A stretch of 64,000 nucleotides of DNA from Nocardioides sp. GY 10127. Its GTDB lineage: Bacteria > Actinomycetota > Actinomycetes > Propionibacteriales > Nocardioidaceae. Position numbers and translations under genes: made by a program. The notes below the pieces were generated by a model, which saw only the letters and a list, made by a program, of their open reading frames with translations, was not told where the DNA came from and searched no databases. Below, in pieces: positions 16,845-25,203 of the stretch. The DNA lies in assembly GCF_004919085.1 (NCBI RefSeq), contig NZ_STGL01000005.1, positions 186,001 to 250,000 of the forward strand, written 5' to 3'. Position 1 is the first letter of the stretch. Each line of letters begins with the position of its first letter.

Positions 16845-17848
16845 GCGCTCGCGTCCCTTGCTGCCTCGGCGCGGCCGGTCCGCGTCGGTGGGGTGGAGAG
16901 GGCGCCCGTGCGCAGGGCGCTCTCGTGCACGCGCGCCATCCGGGCGCGGCGCTTGTCCGCGGCCTGGGCGGCGCGCGGGCTGGTGCGGCGCTGCGAGAAG
17001 GGCAGCGCGGGGTCGGGCGCCTTGGCCTGGGCCAGGAGCGCACGGCGGAACAGGGCCTTGACGACCGGACCGGCGACGGGGCCGGGGTCGCCCATGCGGT
17101 GGACGCGGCGGATCGGCTCGGGCGTGACGAGCTGGACCAGCGTCCTGCCGAACCAGTGCAGGGGCCGCGGGAAGAACCGCTCGCACAGCTGGCGGGTCAT
17201 GCCGTTGATCAGCTCGAGGCCCTCGGGGGTCGTCTGCCAGGACCGGGCCTCCCACTCCTCGGCCATCGCGAGCAGCCCGGCGTAGTCGTCCGGGAACCCG
17301 GTCACCGGGCCGTGGGTGCCGACCAGCCGCGAGCAGAGGTCCCGCAGGGCGTGGTGCCAGGCGATGGCCACGTTCGGGTGCTCGGGCGGCAGGTCGAGCG
17401 CGCGGCGCATGCGCTCGCCGAACACGGCCAGCGCGGCGAGCGTGTAGAGGTAGTCCTCGTCCTGCCCGAACGCCGCCGGGTGCTCGCGGGCGACGCCCAG
17501 GTGGTAGCGGTTGAGCCGCTCGGTGGCGGCGATCCCGGCCTCGCTGTTGACGCCGTCGACCAGCCAGGCGAAGAAGTAGCCGTTGCCGTCGTCGAAGCGC
17601 CGCTCGCTGCGGTGCAGCATCTTGCCGGTGCCCACGAGCGTCCTCGCGCCCTCGGGGTTCATCACGGCGCCGGCCGTGGAGACGAGCAGCACCAGGTTCA
17701 TCGGCAGGAAGTCGAGGCGGTACTCGGCCACCAGCCGGAGGATCTGCTCGTAGTCGTGCTCGGGGTCGAGCCGCGCGATCTCGGCGTCGACCCAGCGGCG
17801 GGGCCGCGGGGCGCCGGTGGCCCGGTCGGCGGTGGGTGCGGTGGTCAT
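16841..17848 (-). CDS. MpaB/Lcp-type (DUF2236) oxygenase family protein
   Basis: A 335-residue predominantly helical protein of the DUF2236 family, which includes fungal MpaB and the heme-b rubber oxygenase Lcp. It carries the family's core ...GIAATERLNRYHLG..., with His as the likely proximal heme ligand, plus DEDYLYTLA and the C-terminal PRPLHWFGRTLVQLVTPEPIRRV. Known relatives cleave C=C bonds of isoprenoids; others have unknown substrates. It is coupled to the aldehyde dehydrogenase by a 4-base overlap, which fits oxidative cleavage producing aldehydes. ATG 17848 is the first good start. Confidence 0.78.
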   Translation of the reverse strand: MTTAPTADRATGAPRPRRWVDAEIARLDPEHDYEQILRLVAEYRLDFLPMNLVLLVSTAGAVMNPEGARTLVGTGKMLHRSERRFDDGNGYFFAWLVDGVNSEAGIAATERLNRYHLGVAREHPAAFGQDEDYLYTLAALAVFGERMRRALDLPPEHPNVAIAWHHALRDLCSRLVGTHGPVTGFPDDYAGLLAMAEEWEARSWQTTPEGLELINGMTRQLCERFFPRPLHWFGRTLVQLVTPEPIRRVHRMGDPGPVAGPVVKALFRRALLAQAKAPDPALPFSQRRTSPRAAQAADKRRARMARVHESALRTGALSTPPTRTGRAEAARDASA

Positions 17849-17862
17849 CGTGGCGCCGCGGC

Positions 17863-18255
17863 TCAGGCGCCCTGGCCGACGGGCCAGAACGCGAGCCGGA
17901 ACGATGCGATGCGCTCGTCGCGCAGCGTGTAGGACGCCAGGCAGCGGCCGACCGCGCGGCCGGGGCCGAGGGGCCCGACCGGCGTCATCACGTCCTTGGA
18001 GACGTCGAAGACCATGTCGAGCTCGGCCAGCAGCACGTCGCCCTGCTCGGCGACGGCCAGCGGCACGAGCTCCTCCCGGACGCCGTCGTGGGCCTGGGCC
18101 AGGAAGCCCGCCAGCTGCTCGCGCCCCTCGATCCGCAGGCCGGGGGCCTCGAGGACGACGTCCTCGGTGTAGAAGTCGCGGGCGGTGGCCGCCTCGTCGC
18201 CCGCGTTGTAGGAAGCCAGGTACTCCGCGTAGGAGAAGCGCGTCGTCGTCGCCAT
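17863..18255 (-). CDS. SnoaL/NTF2-like fold protein
   Basis: A 130-residue protein with the NTF2-like pattern: YAEYLASYNAGDEAATARDFYTEDVVLEAPG at the N-terminus and strands ending in SYTLRDERIASFRLAFWP. Members are small hydrolases/isomerases or dimerising accessory domains. ATG 18255 has AAGGAG six bases upstream; the longer frame is rejected. It is the first gene of a three-gene unit with the MpaB-type oxygenase (14-base gap) and the aldehyde dehydrogenase, so it may process the oxygenase product. Confidence 0.8.
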   Translation of the reverse strand: MATTTRFSYAEYLASYNAGDEAATARDFYTEDVVLEAPGLRIEGREQLAGFLAQAHDGVREELVPLAVAEQGDVLLAELDMVFDVSKDVMTPVGPLGPGRAVGRCLASYTLRDERIASFRLAFWPVGQGA

Positions 18256-18457
18256 GGGTGCTCCTTGTCCTCGCCCGGGGAAGGGACCTCCTGCCCCGGT
18301 CCTCCCTGCCGTCCGGCGGGAGCCAGCCGAGCGTGGCATGACCTGGGTCACACGATCTGTGTCGCGCGTGCACGGTGGCTACGACATCCGTGCACAGGCG
18401 TCCGCACCCCGGACGCACCGCCCTGGAGCGGCTTCGGACGCAGCCCCCGGACGCACG

Positions 18458-18487
18458 CGAGGCCGCCCCCTCGCGGGGACGGCCTCG
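18458..18487 (-). terminator. Probable terminator of the SDR gene
   Basis: CGAGGCCG...CGGCCTCG forms a GC-rich stem of about 12 pairs with a one-base bulge, 20 bases beyond the SDR stop on the minus strand. No long T-run follows. Confidence 0.55.
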
Positions 18488-18506
18488 AACGGCGTGCGGG
18501 GAGCGC

Positions 18507-19268
18507 TCAGCGGCTGGTGTAGCCCGCGTCCACGTGCAGCGTGGTGCCGGTGACGTAGGAGGAGGCGTCGGACGCCAGCCACAGCGAGGCCTGGGCGATC
18601 TCGTCGGCCTGGCCGAAGCGGTTGAGCAGGCTCAGCAGCGGCGCGTACTCCTCGACGGTGTGCCCGAACTGGTCCAGGGCCGCGCGCAGCATCGGGGTGT
18701 CGATCGCACCCGGGGCCACGTTGTTGACCCGGATGTTGGCCGCGCCGTTCTCGAGGGCGGCGACCTTGGTCATGCCGACCACGCCGTGCTTGGCGGCCAC
18801 GTAGGCGATGTTCTGCGGCTGCGGCCGGAAGCCGGAGACCGAGGAGATGTTGATGATCGATCCGCCCTCGCCCTGCGCCTGGAGCTGCTTGAGCTCGTAC
18901 TTCATGCACAGCGCGGTGCCCTTGAGGTCGACCGACATGAGCCGGTCCCAGTAGGCCTCGTCGAAGTCGTCGACGGGCTTGTCGTCGGGGGTGAGGGCGG
19001 CGTTGTTGACCGCCGCGTCGAGCCGGCCGAAGCGGGCGACGGTCTCGGCGACCATCGCCTCCACCTCGGCGGACTGCGAGACGTCCACCTTGACGAAGTG
19101 GGCGCTCTCGCCGATGTCGGCGGCCACCGCCTGGCCCTTCTCGACGTTGAAGTCCGCGACGACCACCTTGGCGCCGGCCGCGGCGAACAGTCGCGCCGTC
19201 GCCTCGCCCATGCCCATCGCCGCGCCGGTCACGATCGCGACCTTGCCCTCCAGAACCGGGAACGTCAT
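18507..19268 (-). CDS. SDR-family oxidoreductase
   Basis: A 253-residue classical SDR. It has TGAAMGMGEA at residues 15-24 (a variant TGxxxGxG cofactor loop), VNNAA near residue 90, ISS for the catalytic Ser, and YVAAK for Tyr/Lys. D39 after the second strand (VVVADFN) predicts NAD preference. Length and the C-terminal VTGTTLHVDAGY are typical of alcohol dehydrogenases of this family. ATG 19268 follows GAGGAGGAGC. It is divergent from a TetR regulator and upstream, same strand, of the NTF2/MpaB/ALDH genes, but separated by 251 bases and a hairpin, so it is probably its own unit. Confidence 0.9.
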   Translation of the reverse strand: MTFPVLEGKVAIVTGAAMGMGEATARLFAAAGAKVVVADFNVEKGQAVAADIGESAHFVKVDVSQSAEVEAMVAETVARFGRLDAAVNNAALTPDDKPVDDFDEAYWDRLMSVDLKGTALCMKYELKQLQAQGEGGSIINISSVSGFRPQPQNIAYVAAKHGVVGMTKVAALENGAANIRVNNVAPGAIDTPMLRAALDQFGHTVEEYAPLLSLLNRFGQADEIAQASLWLASDASSYVTGTTLHVDAGYTSR

Positions 19269-19352
19269 TGCTCCTCCTCGAGCATCGGGGTCCGGCCCCG
19301 GTGGGAGCCGGTCGGAGGGCTTCCCTCCACCTCGACGCTACTGCTGTTGCCA

Positions 19353-19378
19353 CTACAGGTGTAGCGCACGTGCGCCAC
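19353..19378. promoter_or_regulatory. Two overlapping palindromes, likely TetR operator
   Basis: In the 165-base divergent spacer between the SDR gene and the TetR gene, CTACA-GG-TGTAG (19353-19364) abuts an 18-base near-palindrome centred on GCGCACGTGCGC (19361-19378, 16 of 18 symmetric). The position in front of both genes fits autoregulation plus control of the SDR gene by the TetR protein. This is inference. Confidence 0.4.
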
Positions 19379-19433
19379 GAGACACCCGGCCCCCGCAGCG
19401 GTCCGGACAGGTACCCGGGGGAGGATGTGCGCC

Positions 19434-19997
19434 ATGACGACGAGGCACCGGTTGCTCACCGCGGTGCGCGCGGCGTGCCTGGAGCCCGGGGTGGACGTCG
19501 GGAGCCTCACCGTCGCCGACCTGGCCCGCCGCTCCGGGGTGCACCGCGTGACCTTCTACCGGCACTGGCCCGACGTGCCGGCCGCCGTCACCGAGGCGTT
19601 CCTCGAGGAGATGGAGCGGCTCTCCACCGTCGACGCGGACGAGGTCGCCGCCGCCCAGGACCAGGCCGCGCTCTCCCGCGTCTACGAGGCCGCGCTGCTC
19701 GCCCAGCTCCGCACCGTCCGCGACCACCGCGCGATCTACCGGGTGCTCTTCGCCTGGCCGTCCTTCATCGCCGACGCCCTGCCCCGGCTGCGCCAGCGGG
19801 CTGCCCTCATGGTCGAGGCGGTCGAGCGCACGGGGACGCCGGTCCCCGGCGCGCACGACGGCCTGGCCGCCGACTTCGTGAGCGGCGCCGCGCTCGCCGT
19901 CCTCGCGGCCTGGGTGCGCTCGGACTCCGAGGACGTCGAGGGGACGACCGCCGAGATCGTGGCCCTGATGCCGTCGTGGTGGCCCCGGCCGCGCTGA
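19434..19997 (+). CDS. TetR-family transcriptional regulator
   Basis: A 187-residue protein with an N-terminal HTH (LTVADLARRSGVHRVTFYRHWPDVPAAVTEAFLEEM) followed by an all-helical ligand domain. The HTH matches TetR proteins, in which the second helix reads GV-x-x-x-T-F/I-Y-x-H. I choose ATG 19434, nine bases after GGGGGAGG; an ATG at 19425 would be too close to that site. It is divergent from the SDR gene and probably represses it through the palindromes between them. The effector is unknown. Confidence 0.85.
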   Translation: MTTRHRLLTAVRAACLEPGVDVGSLTVADLARRSGVHRVTFYRHWPDVPAAVTEAFLEEMERLSTVDADEVAAAQDQAALSRVYEAALLAQLRTVRDHRAIYRVLFAWPSFIADALPRLRQRAALMVEAVERTGTPVPGAHDGLAADFVSGAALAVLAAWVRSDSEDVEGTTAEIVALMPSWWPRPR

Positions 19998-20059
19998 CTG
20001 CCCGTACCTCTCCGTCGGCCCAGCTCGTCAGCCCGGCCCGTCGGCCCGGCGCGTGAGTG

Positions 20060-20111
20060 CGGGATCGGGGTGGATGCGGTGCGTCCCGCACACCCCGTCC
20101 ACCCCGATCCG
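20060..20111. repeat. Intergenic palindrome, family 2, copy 1
   Basis: About 52 bases forming an imperfect hairpin whose outer arms are GATCGGGGTGGA and TCCACCCCGATC. It shares sequence with the perfect hairpin at 57121-57175. Here it lies between convergent genes (TetR and DUF5134) and could serve as a bidirectional terminator, but the other copy lies between divergent starts. Confidence 0.8.
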
Positions 20112-20148
20112 GGTCGTGCCGGGTCTCTTTCCCGGGTCTCGCGGGGAG

Positions 20149-20730
20149 TCACCCCATCTGGAGCAGCATGACCGCCATCGCGCCGGCCATCACCGACTCG
20201 CCGGCGAGCCCCGCGCGGCAGGCCCGCGCCTCGCCGCGGCTGCGGACGAACAGCCAGAGCGCCGCCCCGGCGACGACCAGCAGCAGGAGCGCGCCGGTGG
20301 TGCCCAGCGCCTCGCGCAGGAGCCCGGACCCCGAGGCCGACCCAGTGCTCATGCCCGTGCTCATGTCCATCCCCGCCATCGCGTGCGCGGACGACGCCTC
20401 GGCCGCCTGAGCCGGCATCGTCAGCATGAGCGCGAGCATCCCGCTCATCCCCGCGAACGCGCCGGCGAGCCGGAGGTAGGCCGCGCGGCCCAGCGGCCGC
20501 ACCACCCGCACCAGGCAGCCGAGCGAGCCGAGGGCGTAGCCCGCCACGAGCACCGCGAGGACGGCGGTGGGCAGGTCGAGCAGGAGCATGGCGGCCATCC
20601 CCGCGGACATGACGAGGTGGCCGTAGTCGGCCCCGCGGGGCTCCCCCGGCACCCGCCACGCCGGGACGACCGCCCTGGCCAGGCACACGACGCTGGCCAG
20701 GGCGACCGCCACCAGGAGCAGGTCCTGCAT
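20149..20730 (-). CDS. DUF5134 membrane protein, coupled to amine oxidase
   Basis: A 193-residue protein with about five to six transmembrane helices. Between helices 4 and 5 lies a His/Met-rich loop (SSAHAMAGMDMSTGMSTG), typical of DUF5134 proteins and similar to copper-binding methionine motifs. The start ATG 20730 shares one base with the amine oxidase stop (TGATG), so the two are translationally coupled. Since the oxidase needs copper to form its cofactor, a role in copper delivery or sensing is reasonable. That role is my inference; DUF5134 has no established function known to me. Confidence 0.75.
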   Translation of the reverse strand: MQDLLLVAVALASVVCLARAVVPAWRVPGEPRGADYGHLVMSAGMAAMLLLDLPTAVLAVLVAGYALGSLGCLVRVVRPLGRAAYLRLAGAFAGMSGMLALMLTMPAQAAEASSAHAMAGMDMSTGMSTGSASGSGLLREALGTTGALLLLVVAGAALWLFVRSRGEARACRAGLAGESVMAGAMAVMLLQMG

Positions 20731-22733
20731 CAGCAGCAGCTGCAGCCGTCGCCGCACCCGCCCTTGCCGGTGTGGCACGCGGCGGGCGACGGGGGCAGGT
20801 CGAGGGCGGGGTTGCCGTCGAAGAAGCCCATCGGCTTGAGGTGGAAGCCCACGTAGGCGCAGGGCATGACCGGCCAGTCCTCGGGGCGGACGATGTGGTG
20901 CGCCGTGACCGTCGGCCACAGCACCAGGTCGCCGTCCGCGATGTCGTCCCCGCCGGCGACGTAGTCGGGCAGGCCCTGGACGTCGGAGGTCTGGTACGGG
21001 TACTTGCCGGCCGAGTACTGCTCGGTCGGGTCGTAGGCCGAGGCCCACACCGCGTGCTGCACGAAGCGCGCCCGGTCGTAGATGTAGCTGCCCTCCTGGA
21101 CCATCGAGGGCACCGGGTCGCGCGGGATGAACTTGTAGGCGACCGGGCTGCCCAGCTCGTTGACCTTGGAGGGGTTCACGACCTTCCAGTACCGGGCCGT
21201 GGAGTAGTCCCAGTCGTAGCCGCCCTCGGTGTCGACCACGGTCTCCTTCGTGATCCAGGCGTTGTGGTGCGGGTTGAGGGCCGGGTCCGGCTCGGGCACC
21301 GAGTCGACCTGGACGAGGCTGTTGCCGGGGCCGTCGATCGTCATGTCGAGGCGGAAGCTGAAGGCGTGCTGGTGGTGGGGGCCGTAGATGCCCGGGGCCA
21401 CCAGGTTGCCGTGGCGCGGCTTCTCGCCGACGGCGATGGAGCCGGTGGTGAGGACGCCGGTCAGCTTGATCTCGAGCTCGATGGAGGCGTCGTTGTAGAG
21501 GTACCAGAAGAAGCCGTACTCGTAGTTGCCGACCGTGGCGATGGTGGAGATGACGAGGCGGCGCGACCGGCGGACCTCGACCTCGCCGGTGCGGAAGTCG
21601 GTGTGCTTCCAGGAGATGCCGTAGTCCTCCTCGTGCATGCAGATGGCGTTCGGCAGCTCCACGGCGCGGCCCTGGGCGTCGTTGAAGACGGCGTCGAAGT
21701 AGAAGATCTCGCCGAGGCAGTCGCAGCCGAGGGTGAGGGAGTTGGCGCTGAAGCCCATCCCGACCTCGCCCATGTCGAACACGTTCTTGTTCCAGTGGGT
21801 CGGCGCGGTGTCGCCGTAGGGCACCACCATCTCGGCGAGCGCGGCCCGGTGCATGATCGGGCGCTCCTCGCCGCGGTCGGTGTAGGTGAGCTGGTGCAGG
21901 ACGAGGCCCTCGCGCGGGTTGAACCCGACGCGCAGCGACCACTTCTGCCACTCGACCTTCCAGCCGTCCACGCTGAAGCTCGGGCCCTCGGGCTGGGTGA
22001 TCTCGATGGGCTTCACCCCGTCGCGGAACCCGCTGAAGTCCGGGCGGTTCTCGCCGGGCTTGTCCTCGCCCCACATGAACCGCTCGGAGTAGTTGCCGGC
22101 CATCGGCGGCAGCGGGACCACGCCGTGGTCCTCGACCTCCATGACCTCCATCGTGTCCATGTTGAAGGTGACGATGAGGCCCTCGACCGGGCGGGCGTAG
22201 CCGTGCTCGCCGGGGGCGGCGCGCATGAAGGTGAGCGGGCGGCAGATGAGCGGGGAGTCGGCGTAGGCGTCCTGCGGGCCGTAGTAGCCGGCGGGCCACG
22301 GGTCGACCATCGCGAGGCTGAAGTCCTCCACGCCGCGCAGGCGCATGGCGGCCTGCCAGCGCTCGTCCTTGACCACCTGCTCCTCCACGCCCTCCATGTG
22401 CTCCATGAGGTAGGACGGGAAGCGGCCGGGGACGGGCGTCCACGAGGAGACGACGGAGGCCTCCAGGTCGACGACCACCTCGACGAGCAGCTTGGCGGCG
22501 GTGTCGTAGGCGACGCAGAACGCCGAGCGCGGCAGCGCCTCCAGCGTCAGGTCGGCCTTCTTCGGGGGCTCGTGCAGGGAGATCATCACGAACGACATCG
22601 AGTCCGTGGCACCGTCCGCCGCCTTCACCACGGCCGCGGCCGCCTCGATCTCGGCGCCGGTCAGCGGGTCGAGCGGGTGCGGCGCGCTGCTCGCGCTGCC
22701 GGTGACGGGAGAGATCTCGGTGTCGATGGCCAT
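20730..22733 (-). CDS. Copper-containing primary-amine oxidase with Cys-rich C-terminal tail
   Basis: A 667-residue enzyme that oxidises primary amines to aldehydes with release of ammonia and H2O2. The topaquinone precursor is Y404 in TVGNYEYG. The likely catalytic base is D320 (FDMGEVG). Copper ligands are H454 and H456 (HHQH) plus H612 or H613 (TAHHIVRPEDW). There is no signal peptide. Unusual is the last 15 residues, with C653, H654, C660, C664, C666 and C667 in GGCGDGCSCC, beyond the usual family end. An APC permease gene lies upstream in the same orientation and a DUF5134 gene is coupled downstream. Confidence 0.93.
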   Translation of the reverse strand: MAIDTEISPVTGSASSAPHPLDPLTGAEIEAAAAVVKAADGATDSMSFVMISLHEPPKKADLTLEALPRSAFCVAYDTAAKLLVEVVVDLEASVVSSWTPVPGRFPSYLMEHMEGVEEQVVKDERWQAAMRLRGVEDFSLAMVDPWPAGYYGPQDAYADSPLICRPLTFMRAAPGEHGYARPVEGLIVTFNMDTMEVMEVEDHGVVPLPPMAGNYSERFMWGEDKPGENRPDFSGFRDGVKPIEITQPEGPSFSVDGWKVEWQKWSLRVGFNPREGLVLHQLTYTDRGEERPIMHRAALAEMVVPYGDTAPTHWNKNVFDMGEVGMGFSANSLTLGCDCLGEIFYFDAVFNDAQGRAVELPNAICMHEEDYGISWKHTDFRTGEVEVRRSRRLVISTIATVGNYEYGFFWYLYNDASIELEIKLTGVLTTGSIAVGEKPRHGNLVAPGIYGPHHQHAFSFRLDMTIDGPGNSLVQVDSVPEPDPALNPHHNAWITKETVVDTEGGYDWDYSTARYWKVVNPSKVNELGSPVAYKFIPRDPVPSMVQEGSYIYDRARFVQHAVWASAYDPTEQYSAGKYPYQTSDVQGLPDYVAGGDDIADGDLVLWPTVTAHHIVRPEDWPVMPCAYVGFHLKPMGFFDGNPALDLPPSPAACHTGKGGCGDGCSCC

Positions 22734-22801
22734 CAGTGGCTTCCTTCCAGGGCGGGTGCGGTACGGCGGTTCAGGAGGTGCGGGCGGGACGTGTCGGGGG
22801 A

Positions 22802-22835
22802 GGTCCGGCGGCGCCGTCGGGGGCGCCGCCGGACC
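22802..22835 (-). promoter_or_regulatory. Perfect 14-bp intercistronic hairpin
   Basis: GGTCCGGCGGCGCC pairs perfectly with GGCGCCGCCGGACC around a 6-base loop, between the permease and amine oxidase genes. Lacking a T-run, it may be an mRNA-stabilising or attenuating structure rather than a full terminator. Confidence 0.55.
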
Positions 22836-22866
22836 GGTCGGGCAGGTGCGGCCCGGTGGGCAGGCG

Positions 22867-24372
22867 TCAGGAGGTCGCCTTCTCGTCCTCGGCCAGGACG
22901 GCGAGGTGGGCCAGCGCGTCGGGGGCGCTGAGCTTCGCGGCGGAGCGACGCCCGAAGACGTAGACCAGGACGGCGAGGACGAGCGTGCCCGCAGCGATCG
23001 ACCCGAGCCACGTCATCCACTCCTTCGGGGTGACGTCGATCCACGGCGTGGCGAAGGAGTAGTAGATGCCGGCGAGGGTGGCGACGCAGCCCACGGTGGC
23101 GACGAGGTAGACGACCGGGAGGCCACCCGGGATGCGCCAGAAGTCCTCGTTCTCGTACCGGTCGGCGTACTTGTGCCGGGCGATGACCAGCGGCACGAAG
23201 AAGAAGAAGCCGGAGACCAGCCACACCACCGACAGGGCGCCGGTGAGGTAGATCGTCACGTTCGCGAGGCTGGACTGGGAGAACAGGCCGACCATCACCA
23301 GCGACGAGATGGTGCCCTGCACCAGCACGGCGGTGACCGGGTTGCGGGTGCGCGGGTTGAGGTGGGTGAAGATGCGGGGCAGGTGGCGCTCGAGGCCGGA
23401 GACGAAGATCAGCCGGCTGTAGGCCACCTGGTAGGTCACGAGGGCGACGAAGACGATGGCCGCCAGGACGACGCCGCAGACCTCCATGAGGCCCGGGACG
23501 CCGGAGACCGACAGCATCCCGATGACGCCGGTGACCGGGTCGATCTCGGCGCTCGGCAGGGCGAGCATCGTGCCGATCGTGGTGAGCAGGTAGATCGCGA
23601 TGAGGGCGACCGAGCCCCAGCCGATCATCCGCACGGCGCTGCGCTTGACCGAGAGGAACTCCGCGCCCATGTTGAAGGGCGTCTCGACGCCGACCAGGTA
23701 GAGCAGGACGGTGCCGAACATCCAGCCGCCGGCGGCGAAGTCCGGGACGGTGAGGTCGTGAGCCGTGATCGGGGTGCCGCTGCCGTTGTCCACGGCGGCG
23801 GTGAGGCCGACGAGGAAGATCACGACGGTGAGCACGCCGTAGACGACGAAGACCGCGTTCATGATCTTCTGGTTGGCGGCCAGCTTGGCCAGGGCCAGCG
23901 CGACCACGGACCACAGCACGACCAGCTGCAGGATGATGCTGAGCGTCAGCCCGATCTCGGCGTGGAAGCTGAGCAGCAGGAGCTGGATGACGATGGCCGG
24001 CGAGGCCGAGCCGTTGAGGATGACCGGCACCCACGAGAGGAAGCCGCCGAAGAAGGCCAGCGGCTCGTTCATCGTCCGGTAGGCCCAGATGTAGACACCG
24101 CCCTGGCCGGGCCACAGGTTGCCGAGCTCGGCGACGGCCAGGCCCGCGGGCACGAGGAAGAGCACGATGCCCAGCACCCACATGGGGATCGCGCCCCAGC
24201 CCGCGGTCGCCATGACCGAGGAGCCGGTGATCCAGCAGATGATGAACACGTAGGTGGCGGTGAGGCCGAAGGTGCCAAGCACCTTGGGGAGCACCTGCTC
24301 GGGGACGAGCTCGGTGGTCATGAGGGCGTCGCGGTCTCGGGCGACCGACGTCTCGGCGACGTTCTGGGCCAT
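22867..24372 (-). CDS. APC-family amino acid/amine permease
   Basis: A 501-residue transporter with about 12 helices. The first helix region (LGTFGLTATYVFIICWITGSSVM) and the WPGQGGVYIWAYRTM segment after helix 2 match the amino acid-polyamine-organocation family. ATG 24372 follows GAGAGGAAG. The gene precedes the amine oxidase by 133 bases on the same strand, so it probably imports the amine substrate (for example an aromatic or short-chain amine). Substrate identity cannot be read from sequence. Confidence 0.87.
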   Translation of the reverse strand: MAQNVAETSVARDRDALMTTELVPEQVLPKVLGTFGLTATYVFIICWITGSSVMATAGWGAIPMWVLGIVLFLVPAGLAVAELGNLWPGQGGVYIWAYRTMNEPLAFFGGFLSWVPVILNGSASPAIVIQLLLLSFHAEIGLTLSIILQLVVLWSVVALALAKLAANQKIMNAVFVVYGVLTVVIFLVGLTAAVDNGSGTPITAHDLTVPDFAAGGWMFGTVLLYLVGVETPFNMGAEFLSVKRSAVRMIGWGSVALIAIYLLTTIGTMLALPSAEIDPVTGVIGMLSVSGVPGLMEVCGVVLAAIVFVALVTYQVAYSRLIFVSGLERHLPRIFTHLNPRTRNPVTAVLVQGTISSLVMVGLFSQSSLANVTIYLTGALSVVWLVSGFFFFVPLVIARHKYADRYENEDFWRIPGGLPVVYLVATVGCVATLAGIYYSFATPWIDVTPKEWMTWLGSIAAGTLVLAVLVYVFGRRSAAKLSAPDALAHLAVLAEDEKATS

Positions 24373-24482
24373 GTGCTTCCTCTCGCTGATCGGTACGGCG
24401 TGCGTACGGCGTGCGTGCTGCGGTCGTGCAGGGAGCGGTGGTGCGGTGCGCTGGTCGCGACGCTGCGAGCAGGAGCGGTGGG

Positions 24483-25202
24483 TCAGTCCTCGACGATGCG
24501 GCCGTCCTTCATCCGGACGACGCGGGAGGCGACCTCGGCGACCGTCGGGTCGTGCGTGCTCGCCACGACGGTCACGCCCAGGCGCGAGCAGAGGTCGCGC
24601 AGCTGGGTGACGACGGCGGTGCCGGTGCGGTGGTCGAGGTTCGCGGTCGGCTCGTCGGCCAGGATGAGCGTCGGGTTGCTGACCAGCGAGCGCGCGATCG
24701 CGGTGCGCTGCTGCTCGCCGCCGGACATCTTGGTCGGCTGGTGGTCGACGCGGTGGGAGAGCCCCACGTGGTCGAGCAGCTCCAGGGCCCGGGTGCGCAG
24801 CGCGGCCCGGTCGTAGGGCTCGAACATGAGCGGGAGCTCCACGTTCTCGACCGCCGAGAGAAACGGGATGAGGTTGTAGCTCTGGAAGATGAAGCCGATC
24901 GTGTCGTGGCGCAGGGCCGCGAACTGGCTCTCGGTGAGCCGGCCGGTGTCCTGGCCGTTCAGCCGCACGCTGCCCTTCGTCGGCCGGTCGAGGCCGCCGA
25001 TGATGTTGAGCAGCGTGGACTTGCCCGAGCCGCTGGGGCCCATGAGGCAGACGAACTCGCCGGGCTGTACCTGGAGCTCGACGGCGACCAGCGCCTTGAC
25101 GACCTCGTCGCCCAGCTGGTGCAGCTTCCAGACGTCGCTCACCTCGACGACGGGTCCGGCGGACGCCTCGAGGGGCTCGGTGTGGGGGTCGGTGACGGTC
25201 AT
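24483..25202 (-). CDS. ABC transporter ATP-binding protein (LolD/MacB-like)
   Basis: A 239-residue ATPase. Walker A is GPSGSGKST, the Q-loop is FQSYNLIPF, the signature is MSGGEQQRTAIARSL, Walker B is LILADEPTANLD, and the switch His is STHDP. The type that pairs with FtsX/MacB permeases contains IGGLDRPTKG as here. It follows the small permease gene with a TGA-C-ATG junction and a good GGAGG site. It powers a three-subunit exporter or lipoprotein-release-like machine with the two upstream permeases. Confidence 0.92.
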   Translation of the reverse strand: MTVTDPHTEPLEASAGPVVEVSDVWKLHQLGDEVVKALVAVELQVQPGEFVCLMGPSGSGKSTLLNIIGGLDRPTKGSVRLNGQDTGRLTESQFAALRHDTIGFIFQSYNLIPFLSAVENVELPLMFEPYDRAALRTRALELLDHVGLSHRVDHQPTKMSGGEQQRTAIARSLVSNPTLILADEPTANLDHRTGTAVVTQLRDLCSRLGVTVVASTHDPTVAEVASRVVRMKDGRIVED

Positions 25203-25203
25203 G

